A stretch of DNA of 64,000 bases from Bacteroidaceae bacterium. Lineage in GTDB: Bacteria; Bacteroidota; Bacteroidia; Bacteroidales; Bacteroidaceae. The stretch's first letter is position 1, and the number at the start of each line of letters is the position of its first letter. The DNA lies in assembly GCA_017466065.1 (NCBI GenBank), contig JAFTUV010000035.1:1-64000 (forward strand). The letters are read 5' to 3'. This document shows, piece by piece, positions 46,365 through 54,233 of this stretch. The translations under genes and the position numbers were made by a program. Below the pieces are notes generated by a model that was not told the origin of the DNA, did not search any database, and worked only from the letters and a program-made list of their open reading frames with translations.

Positions 46365-47359
46365 AACGGCAGGGTAATCTTATGTCTGAAATTACCGAAG
46401 TTGATAATTTGATGTTGGCCTTTTGTAAAGCCCGGCGTGGAAAATTGCATAGGCCTGAGGTCATAGAATACTCTTTAAATGTCGTAGAGAATTTATTGAA
46501 TTTGCGTGAAAAACTAATAAATGAAACGTTGAAAGTTGGCAACTATCATTACTTTGAGATATACGACCCTAAAAAACGTAAAATATGTGCAGCCTCATTT
46601 GAAGAAAGAGTTGTGCATAACGCAATAATAAATGTCTGTAAAGATAGGTTCGAACGCAATTTGATATTTGATACATACGCGACCCGTGAAGGTAAGGGCG
46701 TTTATGCAGCAATAAACAGAGCGAGGGTCGCGGTACACAAATATCCCTATGTTGCAAAATTGGATGTGCGTAAATATTTCGATTCAATAAATCACAATGT
46801 CCTTAAAGCTAAGTTGTTGCGTATTTTCAAGGATAAGAAACTTTTATGTTTATTAAACTCTATCATTGATTCATATCAAACTGCACCATCTACCGGCATT
46901 CCGATAGGAAATTTAACAAGTCAGTATTTCGCAAATTTTTATCTGTCAGATTTAGACCATTTTGTCAAGGAAAAACTTAAAGTTCCTATTTATGTGCGTT
47001 ATATGGATGATATATTGCTAACTGCCGATAGCCGGGAAAATTTGAAAAGGGTTGTTGTTGAGATAAAGAACTTTCTTGAAAGAGAATTATTTTTAGAATT
47101 AAAATCGGCACAAATCTGTAATGTAAATAGTGGAGTATCGTTTTTAGGTTACACGCTGTTCCCTGATTTTATATTGTTGAATAGGCGTAGTAAATTGCGT
47201 TTGATAAAGAAATGGCGTTCCTATTCTTCTTTATTGATGTGTGGCGCTTGGAATGATGAAATGTATTTGCAGCATATACAACCCTTATTAGCATTTGCCA
47301 ATAAGGCAAATACTATAAAATTGCGTAAAGAATTATGTAAATATGCGGTAAATAGTTGA
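46361..47359 (+). CDS. DGR reverse transcriptase
   Basis: 332 residues, translationally coupled to the HRDC gene. The RT motifs are LDVRKYFDSI (residues 134-143), the DGR-diagnostic IGNLTSQ (182-188, equivalent to the (I/L/V)GxxxSQ signature instead of the retroviral QG motif), the catalytic YMDD (214-217) and SGVSFLGYTLF (the primer-grip region). In DGRs this enzyme makes adenine-mutagenised cDNA from the template RNA. There is no maturase or endonuclease domain, which argues against a group II intron. The template repeat begins 11 nt after its stop codon. Confidence 0.95.
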   Translation: MKRQGNLMSEITEVDNLMLAFCKARRGKLHRPEVIEYSLNVVENLLNLREKLINETLKVGNYHYFEIYDPKKRKICAASFEERVVHNAIINVCKDRFERNLIFDTYATREGKGVYAAINRARVAVHKYPYVAKLDVRKYFDSINHNVLKAKLLRIFKDKKLLCLLNSIIDSYQTAPSTGIPIGNLTSQYFANFYLSDLDHFVKEKLKVPIYVRYMDDILLTADSRENLKRVVVEIKNFLERELFLELKSAQICNVNSGVSFLGYTLFPDFILLNRRSKLRLIKKWRSYSSLLMCGAWNDEMYLQHIQPLLAFANKANTIKLRKELCKYAVNS

Positions 47360-47369
47360 GAGAGGTTTA

Positions 47370-47491
47370 GTGTTTGCCGTGGCGGTTACTGGAATAACAA
47401 TGCCCGGAATTGCCGTGTTTCTAATCGTAACAACAACACTCCTTCGAATCGCAACAACAATATTGGTTTTCGTGTGGTTTGCCTCCCATAG
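47370..47491 (+). repeat. DGR template repeat (TR)
   Basis: 122 bp directly downstream of the reverse transcriptase. It carries 12 AAY codons in the register of the target gene, in four clusters. Every difference from the VR is at one of its adenines. It includes the stop codon; the first mismatch after it (C versus T) marks the end of the copied unit. Confidence 0.95.
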
Positions 47492-47492
47492 C

Positions 47493-47518
47493 TTAAAGCA
47501 GATGGATTTCTGCTTTAA
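47493..47518 (+). terminator. Stem-loop after the TR
   Basis: TTAAAGCAG pairs with CTGCTTTAA; probably ends or stabilises the template RNA. Confidence 0.5.
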
Positions 47519-47580
47519 ACAAACTGTTGCCCGCTCTGTTTCTTAAAAGAAATAGAAATAAAGTGAGATGAATTCTCCTT

Positions 47581-47627
47581 AGAGTGTAGTGATAGTAGCA
47601 TAAGGCGAATTCTCTACACTCTTTTTA
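47581..47627 (+). terminator. Stem-loop with T-run
   Basis: AGAGTGTAG pairs with CTACACTCT and is followed by TTTTTA. From here to 47803 I see no gene, only a dispersed-repeat-like stretch around 47690-47775. Confidence 0.55.
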
Positions 47628-47803
47628 TACAAATTTCTTATAGAAGACCTATCGCTTATTTTGCCCTTTTTATAAAGAAGATGACTAAAAAGTATATTTC
47701 TGCGTTACGCTTGCCTTCAAAATCCTCATTTACGCCAAGTAAGCTCCGGTTTTTCAGGCTACGCAAGCCTTGAACTACATCTTTTTATTCATCTCCTACA
47801 CAC

Positions 47804-47846
47804 AAAAGAGACCGCTAAAAAATACTTTTTAGTCGGCCTCTTTTTT
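47804..47846. terminator. Terminator at the left edge of phage cluster 2
   Basis: AAAAGAGACCGCTAAAAAA pairs imperfectly with TTTTTTAGTCGGCCTCTTTT; it can end the leftward gene that follows. Confidence 0.65.
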
Positions 47847-47871
47847 TGCGAGTTCTTTGCCACCGGCACGC

Positions 47872-48117
47872 TCACCCTTCGATTCCGCGCAATGTCTGTT
47901 GCAGCAGTGCACCGAGATTGTCATCGCCTTGTTCCTTCTCCTTGTTGAGCTTCACAAGAAAATCGGCGGTGGTTTTCAGTGCTTGGTTTATTGTGCCGGG
48001 GTCCTCGCAGTTCACCGTCAGTTTTTCGAGCCTTTGTATGAGGCGATGAAAGAGTGACAGTGTTTCGTTGTGTACATCGTCGATTGTCACACAACCGTTC
48101 TTTCTGCTTTTTACCAT
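47872..48117 (-). CDS. Small helical protein of phage cluster 2
   Basis: 81 residues from ATG 48117. The open frame goes further upstream to 48219, but promoter E lies inside that extension, so the shorter form is preferred. Sequence: VTIDDVHNETLSLFHRLIQR, then helical segments with LKTTADFLVKLNKEKEQGDD and a conserved-looking tail (LGALLQQTLRGIE). This could be a small terminase subunit or a regulator; nothing proves either. Confidence 0.6.
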   Translation of the reverse strand: MVKSRKNGCVTIDDVHNETLSLFHRLIQRLEKLTVNCEDPGTINQALKTTADFLVKLNKEKEQGDDNLGALLQQTLRGIEG

Positions 48118-48146
48118 TGCTTGAATCTTTATTTTCGTTCTTTCCC

Positions 48147-48180
48147 ACAAAGATACAGCGTTTTTGCGCGAGAAGGTTGC
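48147..48180 (-). promoter_or_regulatory. Phage-cluster promoter E
   Basis: On the minus strand GCAACCTT (48180-48173) is followed by 26 nt ending in a perfect TATCTTTG. It belongs to the same class as promoters A, B, C, D and F, with a spacer one base shorter. Confidence 0.55.
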
Positions 48181-48213
48181 TGAATTGCTAAAATATTGTG
48201 TGTTAAATGTTTT

Positions 48214-48258
48214 TGTCAATTTAGCAACCTTGTTTGCCCATTTTGATATTTCTTTTGC
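48214..48258 (+). promoter_or_regulatory. Phage-cluster promoter B
   Basis: TGTCAATTTAGCAACCTT is identical over 18 bases to promoter A in cluster 1, and TTTTGATATTTC is a second identical block at the same distance. The TTTGC ends 14 nt before the start codon, so the leader is very short. Confidence 0.65.
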
Positions 48259-48272
48259 AGCAAAAAAGACGT

Positions 48273-48797
48273 ATGGGTTTATTTACAGTTTTATCAGTGG
48301 TGAATGGAGCCTTGGCGCTCTATTCGGGTGTGAAAGGAATGTTTGACTCGGCCAAGGCCAAGGAAAAACGTGAGAATTCCTTGAAGAAAATCTCTCAGGC
48401 AGAGAGTAATTGGTTCCGAAGAAACTATTTCGGCGATTATCTGAACAGTTCAAGTTCGAGGGCTGCCATAAAAAGAGTGGAAAAGACTTTGCGCAAGCAG
48501 AATGAACAGAACAGGGCGTATGCGGCAATAAATGGTGCTACCCCCGAGCTTGCTGTTGCGCGCAACCAGAAGGGGCTGGATGTGGTGGACAATGTGATGA
48601 CAAATATCGCTTCGCAAAGCGATGCCTTGAAACGTAATGTCGACTCCACGCACCTGAAAAACAGGCAGGCGATTGCCAATAGGGAACTGTCGCAACTGTC
48701 GCTCGACGAGAGAATGGCGGCGCAAAGTGCAACAAAAGGGCTCGACCTCTTCAAAGATGCAATGATGGGGCTGAATTGGGGTAATGAGGTCGATTAA
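48273..48797 (+). CDS. Phage-cluster 2 helical protein (possible internal virion protein)
   Basis: 174 residues from ATG 48273. After a short hydrophobic start (MGLFTVLSVVNGALALYSGV) it is nearly all helical and Q/N/K-rich (KKISQAESNWFRRNYFGDYL). A composition of this kind is seen in ejected internal proteins encoded next to portals in podophages. No domain is recognised. The end overlaps no essential sequence of the next gene, whose preferred start is 13 nt downstream. Confidence 0.6.
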   Translation: MGLFTVLSVVNGALALYSGVKGMFDSAKAKEKRENSLKKISQAESNWFRRNYFGDYLNSSSSRAAIKRVEKTLRKQNEQNRAYAAINGATPELAVARNQKGLDVVDNVMTNIASQSDALKRNVDSTHLKNRQAIANRELSQLSLDERMAAQSATKGLDLFKDAMMGLNWGNEVD

Positions 48798-48810
48798 CGG
48801 GAGAGAGCCT

Positions 48811-49266
48811 ATGTACAACAGCAACAGATACAAGGATGCGGCATTATACCGGCAGATGATTATGGATAGTGCACGCAAGGAGTATGCAAGGGTGAAGCAA
48901 AAGCGCACTATGGCCGCCATTACCGATTTTGCAACAAATCTGCTCTCCATTATGGGCTATAATAAGGGGGTGCAGTATGATGTAACTCCGCGCCCACAGT
49001 CGGCTGCGGCAGCTGCAAAGTTTGAACTTGCAAAAGAACGCTACCTTAAAACAATTTCCGATTATGGCGGTGCAATAGCAGCAGCAAAGTTAAAAGCGGG
49101 CAGGTCGGGTGGCGGTGACAGCACTCCTCTCATTCGCCCTGCGCACAACAGCGTGCCGCTCCCGGCACCGTATAGGAAAAAAGATTCGAAAGGGAGTGAA
49201 GATATTATCAGTAAAATAAGAAATATACAAACTCCTGTTTGGCTTATAAACAATAATAAAAAGTAG
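48811..49266 (+). CDS. Phage-cluster 2 small protein (possible internal virion protein)
   Basis: 151 residues from ATG 48811, chosen because GGGAGAG lies at a good ribosome-binding distance; an ATG at 48784 overlapping the previous gene is possible. Helical N-terminus (YRQMIMDSARKEYARVKQKR), Ala-rich middle (PQSAAAAAKFELAKERYLKT) and a proline-rich tail. The function is unknown. It is five bases upstream of the polyvalent-protein gene. Confidence 0.6.
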   Translation: MYNSNRYKDAALYRQMIMDSARKEYARVKQKRTMAAITDFATNLLSIMGYNKGVQYDVTPRPQSAAAAAKFELAKERYLKTISDYGGAIAAAKLKAGRSGGGDSTPLIRPAHNSVPLPAPYRKKDSKGSEDIISKIRNIQTPVWLINNNKK

Positions 49267-49271
49267 AATAT

Positions 49272-52200
49272 ATGATTAGAAACGATGAAAACAATGGTAT
49301 TTTGGGATACGGAAATTCCAAACGCAAGAGAGTGAAGAATGCATTGTATAACCCCCAAACTGCTGCCGACAGTTTCGATGCCTTCACCACCGAGGAGCGC
49401 AGCGATATGAATGCATCGCTGGATGAAATGTCGTCCTATTTGGACAAGGAGCGAGAGCGATGGGCGGCTCCCGTCGATGCTGCAAGGCGCGAAAAGGAGT
49501 ACATTGCCTCGGCACGCAACTATATTGTGCCCAAGGACGATGAAATGCGCCGCCGCCGTCAATTTGTAATGTCGGACAGGGCGGTGAAGGATGCTGCCGA
49601 TAGCTTCTTCGACAAGAATGTGAAGGGTATATTCGAGAGTGAGAAACATTCTGCCGGTGAGCGTGCAATGGAGGCCTATAAAAAAGGACTCTCGGTGCCC
49701 GGCAGCGACCCCGTTGCTGCAACCGGTGCAATGCGCAATGAATCGGACCCGCGACGGGTAATCCGCAATACAATGCAAAGGATTCCCGAACAGGAACTCG
49801 ACGATGTTGCAGGCAGTTATGCCCGCTATGCAGGGCTGTCGCCCGAAAAGTATCGCAAGGCGGTGGTGGAGCCGGCCATCGAACAGCGTATGTTCGATGA
49901 GTATGTAAAAGAGGCTGCTCCCAAAAGCAGTGGCGAATATATTGCACGCAGTGCTATTGATAATTCATTAACAGGCAAGCTCGTGAATTTGGGTCTCGAA
50001 GCATCCTCGCCCCGCACATCGCACGCAGCCGTGAATGCCGCCGGCCTCTCGTCCTACGATGCGAGTCGCACCGAAAATCTTATTGCAGGCATAGGTTCGC
50101 TTGTGGTGGATATGCCAATGTTTGCGGGCATAGGAGGTGTTTCGTCCAACCTTGTGGGCAAGGCAGCCACGGGCATTGCAAAGGGATTGTCGTCCAATCT
50201 TGCGAAGAAATATGCCGCGAAAGGGATGCAGTTACCCGAGGCCGAGCGTATTGTGAGGCGTGCCATTGTTGGCAAAATGGGAACAAAAATCGCACAGAAT
50301 TCGGCGACGCAAGGCCTCACACTCGGCGGTTACGATGCCGGCAACAGCATAGCCGAGGACTTGCTCTACAACGATGGAATAGATGTGGGCAAGGCTGTCG
50401 ATGCTTATGCTCACGGCCTCGCCACAGGTGTGGCTGTCGGAGCGGTGGGCACCCCTCTTAAAGAACTCTCGCGCGGCCTCACAGGCGGCAAGAAGGTTGC
50501 TGCATCGGCCGGTGTGCTTGGTGCCGAGGCGGGTGTGTTCACATTAAGCTCGAATGCCGACAAACTAATGTCGGGAGTGGAGGTGGAGCCCATAGACCTG
50601 CTCTACAACTATGGCGAGAGTATCGCAACGCTCGGAGCTATGAGAATGGCTCATTGGCGTCCCACCGGTGGCAGCTTGAAACTCGATGCTAACGGTAAAC
50701 TGAAACAGAAACTTAATCTCACGACAGGCGAGGCGCGTGAAATTCGTAAGGCAGGTGTCGACCCGCAACGTTTTATTTCGGCACTCGAAAATTCTTTCAG
50801 AACCTCCACGCAAAAAACTCCAAAAGAGCTCGATGCCATAAAGAGCGATTATCTTGCCCTGATGGAGAGTGGAGAGCTATCGGCGGCCACCCGTTCAAAA
50901 TTGCTCTATCTTGTCGAGAATAAAGTAACCTCGACCCCGCCTGTTGCGGTCGATTGCAACGTGCATAGTTTGGGCGAGAATGGATACAGCGCAACACTGC
51001 TCGATGCTGCCGGCCGTCGCATCTCCACTCGCGACTTTTCCAATGCAAAAGACTTGGAAACATTTCTCATTATGAATCGCTCCGAATTGCGAAAAAACAA
51101 GATTGCCACCTGTGAAGAGGCTTTATTGGGCAAGTACGATTCTGAAAACTTCTTCCGTCAGGCAGGGCGTTACGCGCAAGAACACGGGACCGATATAAAT
51201 GAAATTGCCGAGGCTATGTATAAAAAGGCCGGCGGGGAACCGCTCGATGGTCGTGAGAGTGAGATGATGGATAATATCTCGCGTCGTGCAAGCTATGGCG
51301 ATAAAGGTGTAGGTACAATGCTCTACAATCTGCGCAAACAGTTGGAACGTGAATTCAACCTCAACGAAGGCAGTCTGCTCGCTGCCGTGAATCGCAAGGC
51401 CTACCGTTGCTCGGCAGCCGAGAATAAGGCTCTCGATAAGTATCTCGAAATAATGCAACAGGAGGTTGAAGTGCTCAAAAACGGCACAACATCCACACGT
51501 TATAACAGCTTGCAGAAGGAGCGCGACGCTTCTCCCTACGGCGGGCTTGGAAACGAGGAGATAAAAGCCCTCGAAAAGGAGAGATATATAAATTTTGTAA
51601 ACTCCACCGATGCAGGCTGGCTCAACAAGAATTCTATTCCCGACCTCACCGAGGGTGACGAGCCGGGTGGTCGCACAGCCCGCATAAAGGTTCCTACCGA
51701 TTGGAACAAGCCCTATGCTTGGAGCTATTCGGGCTTGCGCAACAGTTACGAGGATATGATGTACTATAAGCAACGTGCCGAGGAGATTGCCGGAAAAATG
51801 GGGCATAAACTGAACTTCCTTTTCGACGAGAGTGAGGTGGAACACAATTCAAGCGATATTGAATATAACAATAAAGTTCGTTCGCAGGGCTGGCTCGACA
51901 ATTCCACGGGAAAGGTATATATAAATCTGCCTAATATAAAGGATGTTGGTGAGCTTGAACGTGTTGTCGTACACGAGGTTGTGGGACACAAAGGCCTTTC
52001 CAACCTTTTCGGGGAGTATATATTCGATTTTTACGAGGACCTGTATAAGATGGCCGACACGGAAATGCGCGAGGGCATCCACGAAATAGGCCGAAAATAT
52101 AATACGCAAGGGTTTATTGCAGTTGAGGAGTATTTGGCCCACCTTGCCGAAAAAAGCAACCCCACACGCAAGGAACGCACGGTTCTCAACAGATTGAAGG

Positions 52201-54221
52201 ATTGTGTGAACAATGCGCTTGTGCGTATGAATATCATTTCGGGAGAAAAGGCCAAGGTTACAACCGACGAACTTTGCAATCTGCTCTCGGCTCACCATAA
52301 AGCGATGCTCGACAGAGTGCATCCGAACGATTATCGTGCATCGGTGTTCGGGAAATTCCCCTCGGCGCGTCACAAGGATGGCTACTACGATACGCCCTCA
52401 TTCCATAATGAGATAAGGCGTCGTGCCGCCAACAATGAACTATATGCCGGTACGCCTGAATATCTGCTGCCCGACAAGAAGATTCTGTATGATGAGTTTG
52501 ATAACGCAGCCGGCAATGGCAATCATCCGGCATCCTCTTATAGATTTATAGGAGAGCGTGGTGCCGATAATCTTGCCGAGGCCGACAATGGTCGCCTTAA
52601 TGAGCAGTCCTACCTTGCCACTGCAAGGGAAATGGAGGCCAATGGAGCTTCCTCGCAGGAAATTTGGGCAGAAACAGGCTGGGCGCGTGGTGCCGATGGT
52701 ATGTGGCGCAGCGAAATGGAGTATGAAACAATACAATTGAACGATGTTGTTTACAACCAACTGCTTATGAAGAATCCCAAACTGGCCGGCAGGTATGACA
52801 GGGTGGTTAACAAGCCTATAAGTGAACGCACCATTGATGATGAAGTATTTATCAAAAGTGTTTTTGATAATAACCCCTCGCTGTTCAAGGACTTGCAGGT
52901 GAGAGATGTTGTCAGCGACCCGCTTTTCTATGCGGCTTACCCCGAACTTGCATATATTCCCGTGAAAGTAACAAAGTATATGAAAGAATCTTCTTATTAC
53001 GACCCTAAAAAGCAGGTGATGTATGTAAACCGGGATTTTCTCACCAACCCTCAAATGCTGTCGAAAACCATTGTCACTCCTTTGCAGCAGATGATTCAGC
53101 ACTACGAAGGGTTCGAAAAAAGTGTTTCTCTGTTGAGGGCCGATGCCGAGGATGTATTTGTCAATAAATATTACGAAGCAATGGATGCCATAAACAAAAT
53201 AAACAGCATTGATAATGCCAAGAAAATGCCCTCGTTATTGACAATTCTCAACGACCATTTTATAAAAGAATATGGAATGTTGCCCGACAAATTCCTAAAA
53301 GCTTTTCCCTCGGTCGATGAGTACATTCTGTATAAAGTGACAGGAAGACCGCAATCGTTTAGTGGAAATGTTGAAACAAGAAATCTGCTCACCCGTCAGA
53401 CAATGCTGGGAGAGGATCGTATGTTTACTCCTCCCGAGGCAACCGAGGATGTTCCACGCAATAAACAAATCTCTTTGGAGCAATTCTCCAATATGGATAA
53501 AATGCTAACCGGTCCTATGGATGTGATATACAGGAATGTGAGGGAGAACAACACCAACCGTCCTATGAAACTCCGAAAAACATCGAAAAAGATGGATGAA
53601 CTGCAATTCACGCCCTTGGAGAAAAAAATCCTCGGAGCACAATATGACGAAATGTCGGCAACCATTGCCGAGGCTTATGATAAACTGAAAAAGAGTGGCA
53701 AACTTCGCGGAAAAAATGCTCTCGACCTCACAGCTGCACTCGTAGAGAAGTTGGCCGGCAGTTTCATAGAGGAGGTTGCTCTTGGCGGTATTTATAAACC
53801 TAACAACCTTTTGAACAAATATAGCGGCAAATATGGCACGGTAGGTTATAAGAGAGGACGTCTGACCGATTCCGACTATGTCGCAGAGCTGTTGAAGGCT
53901 GCTGTACGAAAGGAAAAAGAGAGGAATGAAGCTCCTGTTAGTTACAAGGATAATGGAATGGGAGAAATCTCGGAGAAAGAAAAGGCAGCCCGTAAAAATC
54001 TTATTGACAAACTGGAACAACAGCATAATGAGGAAACAGAGAACTTTTGGAAGAGCTACTACAACAGACGTCGCATCGACGAGGATAAACCTCGCAAAAT
54101 CGGTTATTACGAAAAACTCAATCAACGTGATTACACTGTCCCCATCGATGAAGATGAAGTGATTTATGACGAAGATGGCAAGCCTATTGTTACAATGAAA
54201 AAGGATGAAATGAATAACTAA
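49272..54221 (+). CDS. Giant polyvalent-type phage protein with zincin metallopeptidase motif
   Basis: 1649 residues, the largest gene in the window. Residues 280-460 are Ala/Gly/Val-rich with hydrophobic helices (GTKIAQNSATQGLTLGGYDA, GLATGVAVGAVGTPLKELSR), possibly membrane-active. Around residue 860 a domain begins, and at 901-906 it shows HEVVGH with a further acidic motif EEYLAHLAE near 952: this is the HExxH plus downstream Glu arrangement of zincin metallopeptidases. Lysine/glutamate-rich helices end the protein. Phage and plasmid polyvalent proteins that are injected with DNA often combine such peptidase domains with other effector domains. It sits directly before the portal gene, as injected proteins do. 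The substrate is unknown. Confidence 0.7.
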   Translation: MIRNDENNGILGYGNSKRKRVKNALYNPQTAADSFDAFTTEERSDMNASLDEMSSYLDKERERWAAPVDAARREKEYIASARNYIVPKDDEMRRRRQFVMSDRAVKDAADSFFDKNVKGIFESEKHSAGERAMEAYKKGLSVPGSDPVAATGAMRNESDPRRVIRNTMQRIPEQELDDVAGSYARYAGLSPEKYRKAVVEPAIEQRMFDEYVKEAAPKSSGEYIARSAIDNSLTGKLVNLGLEASSPRTSHAAVNAAGLSSYDASRTENLIAGIGSLVVDMPMFAGIGGVSSNLVGKAATGIAKGLSSNLAKKYAAKGMQLPEAERIVRRAIVGKMGTKIAQNSATQGLTLGGYDAGNSIAEDLLYNDGIDVGKAVDAYAHGLATGVAVGAVGTPLKELSRGLTGGKKVAASAGVLGAEAGVFTLSSNADKLMSGVEVEPIDLLYNYGESIATLGAMRMAHWRPTGGSLKLDANGKLKQKLNLTTGEAREIRKAGVDPQRFISALENSFRTSTQKTPKELDAIKSDYLALMESGELSAATRSKLLYLVENKVTSTPPVAVDCNVHSLGENGYSATLLDAAGRRISTRDFSNAKDLETFLIMNRSELRKNKIATCEEALLGKYDSENFFRQAGRYAQEHGTDINEIAEAMYKKAGGEPLDGRESEMMDNISRRASYGDKGVGTMLYNLRKQLEREFNLNEGSLLAAVNRKAYRCSAAENKALDKYLEIMQQEVEVLKNGTTSTRYNSLQKERDASPYGGLGNEEIKALEKERYINFVNSTDAGWLNKNSIPDLTEGDEPGGRTARIKVPTDWNKPYAWSYSGLRNSYEDMMYYKQRAEEIAGKMGHKLNFLFDESEVEHNSSDIEYNNKVRSQGWLDNSTGKVYINLPNIKDVGELERVVVHEVVGHKGLSNLFGEYIFDFYEDLYKMADTEMREGIHEIGRKYNTQGFIAVEEYLAHLAEKSNPTRKERTVLNRLKDCVNNALVRMNIISGEKAKVTTDELCNLLSAHHKAMLDRVHPNDYRASVFGKFPSARHKDGYYDTPSFHNEIRRRAANNELYAGTPEYLLPDKKILYDEFDNAAGNGNHPASSYRFIGERGADNLAEADNGRLNEQSYLATAREMEANGASSQEIWAETGWARGADGMWRSEMEYETIQLNDVVYNQLLMKNPKLAGRYDRVVNKPISERTIDDEVFIKSVFDNNPSLFKDLQVRDVVSDPLFYAAYPELAYIPVKVTKYMKESSYYDPKKQVMYVNRDFLTNPQMLSKTIVTPLQQMIQHYEGFEKSVSLLRADAEDVFVNKYYEAMDAINKINSIDNAKKMPSLLTILNDHFIKEYGMLPDKFLKAFPSVDEYILYKVTGRPQSFSGNVETRNLLTRQTMLGEDRMFTPPEATEDVPRNKQISLEQFSNMDKMLTGPMDVIYRNVRENNTNRPMKLRKTSKKMDELQFTPLEKKILGAQYDEMSATIAEAYDKLKKSGKLRGKNALDLTAALVEKLAGSFIEEVALGGIYKPNNLLNKYSGKYGTVGYKRGRLTDSDYVAELLKAAVRKEKERNEAPVSYKDNGMGEISEKEKAARKNLIDKLEQQHNEETENFWKSYYNRRRIDEDKPRKIGYYEKLNQRDYTVPIDEDEVIYDEDGKPIVTMKKDEMNN

Positions 54222-54233
54222 TATCTATCGGTA

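Noticed and set aside
46361..47359. Retron or group II intron reverse transcriptase
   Set aside because: The IGNLTSQ signature, the adjacent TR, HRDC partner and adenine-only TR/VR differences define a DGR; no maturase or endonuclease domain and no msr/msd-like hairpin pair were seen.
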